Assembly: GCA_030789695.1 (NCBI GenBank)
Contig: CM061142.1
Location: forward strand, 146,415,637 to 146,479,636
From: Scilla litardierei
Taxonomy: Eukaryota; Streptophyta; Magnoliopsida; Asparagales; Asparagaceae
DNA: 64,000 bases
Direction: 5' to 3'
This document shows, piece by piece, positions 56,101 through 64,000 of the stretch (position 1 is its first letter; every line of letters begins with the position of its first letter). The position numbers and the translations under genes were made by a program. The notes beneath the pieces were generated by a model. The model did no database searches. It was not told the origin of the DNA and was given only the letters and a program-made list of their open reading frames with translations.

Positions 56101-56560
56101 ACATCGTCGAATTCTCGCACCACAGCTGGTCTATCCTGCTCCATCGGCATAGCCACAATCTCCACCGGTCTGGCCCGAAATCTGACAGGGCCAAGCGAAC
56201 TGCTACCTCGGCTGAACTCAAATACTGGATGTTCGGGGATCTCGAACACCACCTTCTTTCTCCGGCAGTCGATCGTAGCATAGAAGCTCGCAAGCCAATC
56301 CATTCCAAGTACTGCATCGTAGTTGATAATGTCGTGGACAATGAAATCAGTGTAAAGCTCATGTCCACAGACCACCAAAGGGTAGGAGTTGCAACCACGA
56401 TGCACCGTGACCATGCCATTCCCTGTAACGATGTTCCAACTCTTGGGAAGAGGGGATGTCGTCAATGAATGCTTCTCCACGAAGCTCCGGGATAGGATGC
56501 ACATCGATGCACCAGAGTCAAAGAGGACTCATGCAGGAAATGTGCAAACCAAAATTACGC
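53174..56560 (-). pseudogene. Tekay2 pol: PR, RT, RNase H, integrase, chromodomain; a few stops
   Basis: After the intron-like gap at 56561, the exon reads GVILVCTFPA, a stop (TGA), then [16 protein letters not shown] (protease). RT/RNase H is open for 585 codons (56504-54747): [20 protein letters not shown], catalytic FIDDILIYS, and RNase [16 protein letters not shown] and [10 protein letters not shown]. Integrase HHCC (HPGGTKMYKDLRLNYWWHGM, CLVCQQVK) and TMDFMTGLP lie at 54695-54183, a TGA follows FIPF, and the core continues beyond the gap at 54071-54140 to AYHP*TDGQSERT (TAG at 53936-53938 replacing the conserved Gln). The C-terminus is open at 53893-53297, then a TAG and the chromodomain VRVQWRHGSPGESTWEREEE, ending at 53174. 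Confidence 0.9.
54071..54140 (-). other. Intron-like interruption in integrase (Tekay2)
   Basis: Begins GTAAATTC and ends ATCGTTCAG on the minus strand, 70 nt. Removal joins YME to EIVRLH in phase 0, exactly as in Tekay1. The two gaps differ in sequence although position and phase are the same. Confidence 0.8.
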
Positions 56561-56668
56561 CTAACAGACAGTCTAACAATCAATTTCTATTCTAGCAACA
56601 TAACAACAACCAAACAATTTCCAACAAACGAGACTAACTAAGGAAAGGACAACTAGGTTGGGAGTTAC
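56561..56668 (-). other. Intron-like interruption at Gag-protease junction (Tekay2)
   Basis: Begins GTAACTCCC and ends GTCTGTTAG, 108 nt. Removal joins DDVIAG to VILVCTFPA in phase 1. Same position as in Tekay1 and Tekay3. Confidence 0.8.
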
Positions 56669-57637
56669 CTGCAATAACATCGTCCACAGCCTCGGTCTCA
56701 ACAGCAGTCATCAGAAACGCATGTCGCCTCGGCTGGACAGCCTGCTGAAAAGCCTGCCTCTGCGAAATGAGAGGCGCTCCATGTCCAGCAGGTACAGGCG
56801 CTCTCTGCTGCAACGGCTGGGCTGTAACAGGTCCCTTTCACGGCTGCTTGGACTTCGGGCAGTCCTTCATGGTATGAGAAGGATCACCACAAACCAAGCA
56901 CTGACCCAACATCTTCCGGCATTGATCTTTGACATGCCCAGTCTTGCCACAAAAATGGCAAGTCTTCAGAGTAGGAGGTCCTCCGGGCCTCTTGAATTGT
57001 ACCGGCTGATTGGGCATGAACCCTGGTCTCATCACTGCCCTGGCCTACTCCATAGGCCTCTTCCCAGCTCCAGAAATCTGTCCTCTCTTTTGGTTCACGA
57101 TCCGCTCCTGCCTCTTCGCCGCAATCAAAACCTTCTGATAGGTCTCCGCATCAGAAGAAGTAACATAGCTCTGCAGATCCAAAGAAAGCCCCTGCAAGAA
57201 CCTCTGGGCTCTCTCCTCAGTATCATGCACCATCTTTAGTGCGAAATGAGTCAGCCTAGTGAACTCCTGGTGGTACTGATCCACCGTCAAGCTCCCCTGC
57301 TTCAGATCAATGAAGCGCTGAGCCATCTCCCTCCTGGCAGCCTTCGGAAAATACTCCTCCTCAAATCTGGACTTGAAGGTAGCCAAAGATATCGGCTCCT
57401 CCAGCAACTCCTCCTCGGCGTCCCACCAGTTCCGAGAGTTATCCTTAAGCTGTCGCTTCGCCAAGTCAACCCATCCAGCTGGGTCGACTTTCGACATCTT
57501 CAAATTATCCTCCATGTTCCTGGTCCACTCATCCGCAGCCAGAGGTCCTTCGGTCCCATCGAAGTAGGCGGGACCCAGCTCCCAAAACTGCTTCGCCCCA
57601 GGCTCGAAGCGAGGGACAGCCTGGACAGGCTCGAAGC
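56669..57637 (-). pseudogene. Tekay2 gag, N-terminus deleted
   Basis: Starts at the deletion junction with FEPGAKQFWELGPAYFDGTE. It continues through NSRNWWDAEEELLEEP, RREMAQRFIDLKQGSLTVDQ, a TAG after RPME, the zinc knuckle CHFCGKTGHVKDQC and a second CLVCGDPSHTMKDC, a TGA after SKQP, and ends TAVETEAVDDVIAG. A 15-bp direct repeat (GGCTCGAAGCGAGGG at 57601 and 57628) lies at the junction. Confidence 0.85.
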
Positions 57638-59457
57638 GAGGGCATGGATTTATTAACAGCCTGAATTTGGCTCTTTAAGGCTTAACATCCCTCAGGGAAG
57701 GCTTGCAAAAAGGGGTTGGTATGCATTCATTGGCTTCACAGGTTTGAAAGAACGTTGGTTTAAAAATATTAATACCAAATATTGTCACTCATCCACACAG
57801 TATATCTAATGCCACCAAAAGCTAATATAGACACTTACTGTGCAGCAATCTAACCTATTTACTAACTTATAGCATACACATAAATCTGTTTGATTAAAAG
57901 TTCACTGTTTTATAACTTAACACATGATGTGGAAACTTGGAGTATATAAGTAATAAGCACAGTATAGTCAGAAACAATTCTAGCATAACTAATTAAATGA
58001 TGTTATAATGTTGGCTAGTACATGATCTGCTCATTAGAGTATGCATTAAAAAACAACTTGCTGACTACTATTAATCATTTTACAAGTAATTAACATCATG
58101 TGGTGAACTAATTTATATTAACATAACAACAACGTAGCTAATATGTAATAAAATCAACAGGCTAACCTTGATACCTCCACTAACCAATATTTTATCAAGA
58201 TTAACCAACATCGTGTTCTATATATGTATACACATCAAGCTACAGTTAGCTCCAGGCAAAGCTAAAATTTTAACATCTGTGTTTAATTTCTACTATGACC
58301 TACATTTCGAACTAATACTGTAATGTTGTCCTCAAGATAATTTGATAACATAAGCTAACTACTACACCAATATTGCTGACATGCTGAAAGTAACAAGACT
58401 CACGTGTTTGGCTTGCAGGCGGACGTGCGACACTGCTGGGGTGCTCCGACGTCGGGAGATGGCGACGGAAAAAATGGGACAGGCTGGAGGCTCCGCGGTG
58501 GCTGATCGGAGGTAGACGGTGGCCTCTTGGGTTTCGGGGCGTCGAGAGTTGGCGAGGGGAATCCTGGGCACTGGGGCTTTGATGGTGCAGCGAGAGGGGG
58601 TTTGCAGTCTCCGGCGATGGTGAGAGTTCGGGTTCGGTCTCTTGGCGTGGGTCGTGCGGAGGTGGCCTGGGAGACGAAATGGGCGGTAGGGCTTCAGGTG
58701 GTGTCGCAGGCGAAGTAGGAGGAAGCCCAGGGTCTGCAGCGTGCGGCTCTCGGGGTGTTGCGCCTGGGCGAGACGTGGAGGGGGTGCAGGCGAATCGGGG
58801 CTTTGAGGTTGTTTCGAACGGAGGAAGGCGCTTGGAGTTTGAAACGAAAACACAGAACGATAATAGTTTTGAGGAAGAGCCTGGGTTTTGTTTTTGAAGG
58901 GAGAAGAGGATAACGTGGGTAGAGGGGGCGTGGGACGTGGGTGACAGGTGGAGAACGTGAGAGAGGTTAGGATAAGGCAGGATATATGGGGAAAAATCAA
59001 TTTGTTTTGATTTTGTTAATAAAGTTAGTTAAAAGAAATTTGATCTTCCTTTAAAACTCTCCAGCACTTGGACTATTAGAACCTAATGTTAAGGTTTTAA
59101 TATAATTATAATATTAAGTTTGATAAAAAAAACACAGTCACAAAATTTCAACCATTTAATTAAAAAAATGTCTTTAATAACAATAGTGCTATGCAGGATG
59201 TTTACAAACGCATAGGCCTATCAGATTGGAATATTAGAATTTCATTATGTGAATTTGTAATGAATTAAGCAGGTTGGTCCGTTGATGTCCAAAAATTAAA
59301 AAAATACCGGGGCGATCGCGCCTCTGAGAGGGTCGTGGATACGGGGTCTGGTCACGCGTTCGAACTACGGAAATACAATAATAAAAACAAATACACAAAA
59401 TGCACTCAGAACACAGCTAAGCGCTAAAATACAGACGGCCGGAACGTGACCGTTACA
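57638..59457 (-). mobile_element. Truncated 5' LTR of Tekay2
   Basis: Aligns base for base with 51301-53120 (1,820 bp). The part corresponding to 49901-51300, including the LTR end next to the leader, is missing. It ends GTGACCGTTACA at 59457, followed by the target duplication. Confidence 0.9.
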
Positions 59458-59744
59458 ACCCACTTATCTTTCGGGTATCCAATAGCCTCCAAATCATCCT
59501 CAGAATGCCTGATCCACTAGTCCACCTCCAGAGGACTCTCCTTGCCTGAAAAGGACCTCAAGTGCAAAGCTCTAAACTGCCAGATACCCACTGGCTTCGG
59601 AGGCGCACCACTAGCCACCTTATCCTCCATCTGCTGCATATGCTCCAGAATCCATATCAGTATCTTCCCCATCAGGGAAGCCTCAGACGAAGCAGCATCA
59701 GAAGCAGGGGTCCTATTCTCGTACGATCCATTCCCCGGATCCAT
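59458..59744 (-). pseudogene. Tekay1 gag, N-terminal part
   Basis: ATG at 59744: MDPGNGSYENRTPASDAASS, PKPVGIWQFRALHLRSFSGK, ESPLEVD, a TAG, then WIRHSEDDLEAIGYP up to the Tekay2 insertion. Gln is expected at the stop (CAG to TAG; DEW/DQW in related Gags). It continues at 49900. ACCCA at 59458-59462 is the right copy of the Tekay2 target duplication. Confidence 0.82.
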
Positions 59745-59870
59745 TCTGCAAGAATGAACAGGGAAACAACATTCAGTACCAAAGTTGCGAATTATAATGT
59801 TGGAGCTTACTTGTACTATTCTTACATGTATCGCAGTGTGAGCGGACCTGCATGGACCACCACAAAAACC
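59745..59870 (-). other. Tekay1 leader between 5' LTR and gag
   Basis: In sense it starts GGTTTTTGTGGTGGTCCATG directly after the LTR and ends TTCTTGCAGA before the ATG. Tekay3 begins its leader with the same GGTTTTGTGGTGG. I cannot match this to the usual initiator-Met tRNA primer site. GTAAGAATAG ... TTCTTGCAG could be another intron in the leader. Confidence 0.6.
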
Positions 59871-60994
59871 TGTCACGCCTCGCTCACCAAAGTACGGGGA
59901 GCGTAGCTGACGAGGTCGCCATAGTATTCAGACTCAGGCTTCGAGCCCTCTTATCTAAATACTACTAGGCATTTTTTGTGGTTTAATATAAGATATGAGC
60001 AGGCCACTGCAATAACACTAGAATAGTACACAAAGAAAAGAAAAGTGCTCCAACAGAAAATAAAACGCAGTACTGAAAAGTAAATACAAAACACAGAACA
60101 TTACATTACATCACTTACATAAGTTCATATACATACACGCATCAGCTGTACAAAGGGGGTACAAAAAGCGGGTACAACAAAAAGTAGAAACCCCCAGCCC
60201 AAAAGAACAAAAGTCCACTCGGTACAACACACCCGCTAATCTAAACCCAGGAAGCCTAACTGAACGAGGTCGCCTGTAGGCTCCACGTCCGCTGTACTGG
60301 CACCGGTGTCTGGCTCCGGGACACCCGAAGACTGCTCGGAACTCATACCTGAAAACCACGGAATGGGACACGTCAATGCGTGACCCAGGAGGAACTACTA
60401 ACACCCTAGTGGAACCCAGTTTTAGAACTGGTCTTCCTAACTAACCAACTGACTACTAGTGTCACATCAATCTCAAGATTATGCAGAAATTTAAAGACAG
60501 TGTGTAAGTACTGAAAGTAAACAACAGAAATTAGAACTGAAGTGAAATTTCAAAATTAAATTAATTAAGTTTAATTGCAGTTCTGATTTGAAACCCGGAT
60601 AAACCATAGGCTGCTAAGGAAGCAGATTTCACCCAGGGTGGGTGAAAAGTGGTACCACTCCAGCGACATGAGCGCACCAGCGGCCTCTCTAACCCTAGTC
60701 AACTCCTCTTACGGGAGTGACGTGGCGAGTGAGAAATCATACTACGTCCGCTCCTTAACACCTACAATTTACCCGTGTTTCCCCCAAACCCCCATCCGGA
60801 GGCTCACCCATTTCAAAATGGAACGAGAACTCCCGATGTCATACTCTCATCCTCACTCACAAATTTTTCTTTTGATGAGCATCACTTCATTTGACATAGT
60901 GTTAATTAGTGGTCTCAAATTCACTTATGTCTCATCATACTCATCATCAATGAAACATAATACATTAAACATCATCATTAAAGCATATCTTAAG
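59871..60994 (-). mobile_element. 5' LTR of Tekay1, cut at 60994
   Basis: Matches 42686-43940 apart from a 122-bp deletion, and stops at CTTAAG where a SIRE-like LTR begins. In the left LTR the sequence continues AGCATGATAA. Confidence 0.88.
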
Positions 60995-61189
60995 TGTTGA
61001 GTATTGAATCCCCGGATTTGGTTTTGGATGATGGGCAAACATAAATATCGTGTACTAACTGTTTGTGAGCGCAGTTATGGAGATCGTCGCCAAAAGAATA
61101 CGTACATCAAAAGCGACGTCTCAAGACTTCTCAATACACGTGATCGTGTGCTTGAAGCTTCGTTGAAGCTCAAGGAGCAATATTGAAGT
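60995..61189 (+). mobile_element. SIRE-like copia LTR start, fragment
   Basis: Begins TGTTGAGTATTGAATCCCCG and includes TTTTGGATGATGGGCAAACA, the kind of opening seen in SIRE LTRs (compare TTTTGATATGACAAACAC in the LTR at 3706). Cut after ~195 bp by the Tat2 LTR. Confidence 0.55.
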
Positions 61190-61515
61190 TGATCGCGCCC
61201 CGGATACACACCCGGGACGGGACTCGCTAGTCTTACCGCAAGCACACGGTGTAGCGGCGAGCGGGTATCGAACACGAGGAGGGCAAATGACGGTGTCTTC
61301 TTCAATTCACCTGGCTATAAGAACAGTCGAGAAATATTCGCAATAAAGCGGTCACAGTCGTTTAATTGTTTAAAGAAAATACCAAATCAATAAAAACGCC
61401 TAGGGATAGGGAATCCCCGCTACGGACCGTATCTCAGCATTATGATTCGTAGGTTTCATAATTGCTAGACTTGAAATTCACGTGAACTAGTCGTAACTAA
61501 ATGTAGAACCAAGCT

Positions 61516-61849
61516 CACGCTCTCGCGCTATTGCCGGTTTATAGCAAACCTAGGGTAGGGTCCAATCTCTTGCAAACCCTAACCTAAACAAGATAGCGTT
61601 AAGGACGACATAATCGTTCAATCGTATCTCGAGCCCACTCTCGTGCAAACTCAAGCTACGACCTAGGTTGGGATAGTTCCTCCTCGTCCAATCTCTTGCA
61701 AACGGGTATTGGTATAGAATTACAATCGAAAATCCAAGTATTGGTCCAATCTCTTGCAAACCAATCCTAGAGAAATCCAATTATAACCCAATTCGAATTT
61801 CTAGGGCTTCCTATCGATTTGGGATCCAATCTCTTGCAAATCCCAATCG
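61516..61849 (-). repeat. Array of hairpins with near-constant 14-nt loop and varying stems
   Basis: Plus-strand loop CCAATCTCTTGCAA occurs at 61562, 61688, 61746 and 61826, with a variant CCACTCTCGTGCAA at 61635 and a poor one near 61516. Each is flanked by complementary but different arms: TAGGGT/ACCCTA, CTCGT/ACGGG (one G-T pair), ATTGGT/ACCAAT, TTGGGAT/ATCCCAA, and GAG/CTC for the variant. Spacing is irregular (46-80 bp). Function unknown. Confidence 0.85.
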
Positions 61850-62330
61850 GTATGAATCCCTAGCTATTCGTATTAAATCAATCCCAAACTATCCCTAATC
61901 AATTCTAGCAAGAATTTCACCAATTCATCACAAATTAGAAATAGGGTTCGTAGGGTTCATCCCTACGCCCTAAGACGATAAAACTACTCACTATTCATAA
62001 TGCAAATCATTAGAAATTCAATAGAAATATCAATAGAAATCATTGCAATAGACAATATATCAATAAAAATGAGATTTTTGATAGAAAGAGAGACAAACCA
62101 ATGAAGATTCAATAGCATCCAACAAAATAGAACTTTTTATCTCTCTCCAAAGAACTAAATCTAATCTCCAATAAAGTATTCTAAAAAGGCTGCAAAAACT
62201 ATGAAAAAAACTCCTCAAACTAGGTTAAAAACTGGGGTTAAATACCCCCCAAAATCGCCCAAAAAATTGTGACAAAATTGCCCCTGCGCAGCTTGAAAAT
62301 CGCACTTTACGCTACAGGCAGCGCGGCTCA

Positions 62331-62694
62331 CTCGGCCGAGTGACAAATATCACTCGGCCGAGTGACGGACCCTGACGGATTCCAGAGAACTGGGAGGTTT
62401 GGGGGTCGACTCATCGGGAGTCACTCGGCCGAGTGACTTTCTTCACTCTGTCGAAGGGATTTCTTCACTCGGCCGAGTCGGAACTCGGGGTGCACTGACG
62501 GATTACAGTAAGTTTGTGTTTTCTTCTGCCGTCATTCTGATGCCACTCGGGCGAGTGGTGTCTCCGTGTTCGACCGAGTGGGCTGGCGATGCTCGGCCGA
62601 GTGCACACTGATACTCAATCTGTTGCGTGTCTGATCTGGCCGGTCGAGCGGGCTGTCGATGCTCGGCCGAGTGACTCCTTCACTTGGCCGAGTG
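62331..62694. repeat. Cluster of CTCGGCCGAG palindromes in Tat2 LTR
   Basis: About ten CTCGGCCGAG or close variants, most in the context CACTCGGCCGAGTGAC, at roughly 62331, 62353, 62424, 62467, 62544, 62570, 62591, 62640, 62659 and 62681. They lie upstream (in sense) of the TATA-like GGTATTTAACC. Same layout as the CTCGACCGAG cluster of Tat1. Confidence 0.85.
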
Positions 62695-62989
62695 GCATGC
62701 TGAAAATGCCCAATCTTCGTCTTTTCACTTCCTCGTCGCTCCTACGACGTTCTTTCTTCTTCCACTCCTCTTCCATTGCAGAATAATCCCCGAAAGAGTC
62801 ATAGTTGACACTCCAGAGTGGGTGCATCTCAGAATCACTCCAAATCGCTCCAAATCTCCTGAAATACGACAAAAACAAGAAATCGTGAAAAGCATCGCAA
62901 TATTGTCGAATAATCGTGAAAAACGCGATATAGGCGATCTAAATGGCATGCAAACAAGCAGAAAAAAGGTGTAAAATATGGAGTGATCA

Positions 62990-64000
62990 AAATCCCCCAA
63001 GCTTACCTCTTACTCGTCCTCGAGGAAGATGAGTAAAAAGCGAACCCGGTGGATAAAGATAATGGAAACGATGGAAAAATGGAAAATGAAAATTGAAAAA
63101 CAAAATAGAAAATGAAGAAGGAAGTTGCTAGATCATTTTTATCAGGACGTGGGTTTTGCTTACTCATATAGCACACATCGAATATAAAACACATGTCAAA
63201 GACTTTTATCTTGATATCATAGTATAATGGTGCGTTTGAAATAGAAAACCCAAGAATATCAATATAGCATGAAAAATGGAATAATTCTAGAATTAACATC
63301 GTTTGAAGCATCTAAAGCGGTATACAAAATCGTAGATCACACACTTTTCAATTGAATGCTTTCTATAAGCAGTATAAGAGATATCACACAATAGAGTAGT
63401 AAGAATAGAAAAGCGTGGTTTTCATGAAATGAATGCTAAGCGTAGATTTCTGGATTTCGTGAAACTTTAGCAATCTCACCGAGTATAAAATATTACTTAG
63501 CCTAGGTTGTCATGCACCGTCAAGTAGTCACTCTCTCACACATCATTGGATCCTCTCCCCCAAGCTTATCCATAAGCGTGGTGGCATAAACAAATCAATA
63601 TTTACATTCCCCATTTCTTTTGAAGCTCCAAAAGTAAAAAATATAAAAAATAAAAATAAAAAGAGGGAAGAAAGAGAGAAAGGGTATGAGATGGGATCGT
63701 TTTTGAACTTCTTTTCTCTTTTCTTTTCTTTTTTTCAAATCTTTTTCTTTTTCTTTTCTTTTTTTTCATAACATATATACACAAATGATCCCAAATCAAA
63801 AGAGAAGGATATACAAGTATATTTTTTTTTCTTTTTGGTTTTGGGGAATTTGGAGCATGGGATATAATAACGGGGGGAATGCCAACAATAGAATTGCTAA
63901 GGGGAGATTCACCAATGAATTTAAAATAGAGAAATAATGTTCAAGATATGTGGAGAAAGAAATAAATGTATCTCTCTGTTCACTCTATAGGACGTGCATG
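62990..64000 (-). mobile_element. 3' untranslated internal region of Tat2
   Basis: In sense: a CCTCGAGGACGAGTAAGAGG block and AAGCTTGGGGGATTT immediately before the LTR, and a second purine block ATAAGCTTGGGGGAGAGGAT (63551-63571) about 560 bp further out. Low-complexity A- and T-rich sequence at 63640-63840. No coding frame; the element continues beyond the window. Confidence 0.65.

Larger units (their letters stand above)
49901..59457 (-). mobile_element. Tekay2: Tekay/Del-like chromovirus nested in Tekay1 gag
   Basis: 3' LTR 49901-53120, internal 53121-57637, truncated 5' LTR 57638-59457, with ACCCA duplicated at both outer edges. The 5' end has lost ~1.4 kb of LTR, the leader and the start of gag by a deletion with the short junction GAGGG. 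The two LTR copies differ by about 30 positions over 1,820 bp by eye, indicating a comparatively recent insertion. Confidence 0.9.
42686..60994 (-). mobile_element. Tekay1: Tekay/Del-like chromovirus, minus strand, interrupted by Tekay2
   Basis: 3' LTR 42686-45474, internal region 45475-49900 and 59458-59870, 5' LTR 59871-60994 (cut). Gag-PR-RT-RH-IN-chromodomain order with long LTRs fits the Tekay/Del lineage. Tekay2 (49901-59457) sits inside gag with a 5-bp duplication. Many in-frame stops make it inactive. Confidence 0.85.
61190..62989 (-). mobile_element. 3' LTR of Tat-like gypsy element (Tat2), minus strand
   Basis: 1,800 bp. In sense it starts TGATCACTCC and ends GGCGCGATCA, with the GTGTGCTTGCGG block near the end. 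The purine tract AAGCTTGGGGGATTT (sense) lies at 62990-63004. It contains the CTCGGCCGAG cluster (62331-62694), a TATA-like GGTATTTAACC near 62246, and the constant-loop hairpin array (61516-61849). Confidence 0.78.

Noticed and set aside
1..64000. tRNA, rRNA or other structured RNA genes
   Set aside because: I scanned by eye for cloverleaf-type boxes and rRNA cores and saw none; a dedicated search was not possible.

Overview
This is a repeat-dominated window from a land-plant nuclear genome. The evidence is the plant Ty1/copia and Ty3/gypsy lineages (SIRE-like, Tat/Athila-like, and chromodomain-bearing Tekay/Del-like), plant L1-type LINEs, a plant MULE whose transposase has a FAR1-type DNA-binding region, a Helitron 3' end, and host-gene pieces that resemble plant genes. 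A eudicot is likely, but the sequence does not prove it. I find no complete, convincingly functional host gene apart from one small secreted-protein-like reading frame (34387-34662, minus).

Layout. 1-5102: 3' half of a decayed SIRE-like copia element with its 3' LTR (3706-5102). 5103-8649: 3' untranslated region and LTR of a Tat-like gypsy element. 8706-17167: copy A of a segmental duplication, made of a Helitron-like end, an AT/GT microsatellite invaded by three LINEs, and a unique block holding a broken secreted-protein gene. 17329-26339: a complete MULE with 42-bp TIRs and a perfect 9-bp target duplication (TTAAAGATG). It carries a FAR1-MULE-SWIM-OTU transposase on the minus strand and, on the plus strand, captured pieces of a SEN1-like helicase gene and a plastid GCV-T/YgfZ-like gene. 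26349-28860: a promoter-like fragment and a decayed FREE1/FYVE1-like gene fragment. 28860-34900: copy B of the duplication (Helitron 3' end with hairpin and CTAG at 29940, microsatellite, a LINE with a 1,060-codon open frame, secreted-protein gene).

35465-64000 is a deep nest of LTR retrotransposons: a Tat/Athila gag fragment and LTR, split by a SIRE-like LTR (36293), split by a plus-strand Tekay-like element (Tekay3, 36844), split by a minus-strand copia LTR (41145), split by a minus-strand Tekay-like element (Tekay1, 42686-60994), which contains a second Tekay-like element (Tekay2, 49901-59457) flanked by the 5-bp duplication ACCCA. Tekay1's 5' LTR is in turn cut by a SIRE-like LTR fragment (60995) and a second Tat-like LTR (61190-62989).

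The most unusual observations are: (i) two short GT-AG intron-like interruptions at conserved positions in the Tekay-like elements, one at the Gag-protease junction (three elements) and one in the integrase core (two elements), whose removal restores frame; (ii) five to six hairpins in the Tat2 LTR with an almost constant 14-nt loop and different but complementary stems; (iii) a 22-bp imperfect palindrome built on GTTCGGA/TCCGAAC, iterated on both sides of the MULE transposase gene; (iv) repeated insertion of one LINE family into AT/GT microsatellites; (v) decay of coding regions through CAG-to-TAG changes, which suggests CHG-methylation-driven mutation. All functional statements come from reading the sequence and from family knowledge; no database search was run.
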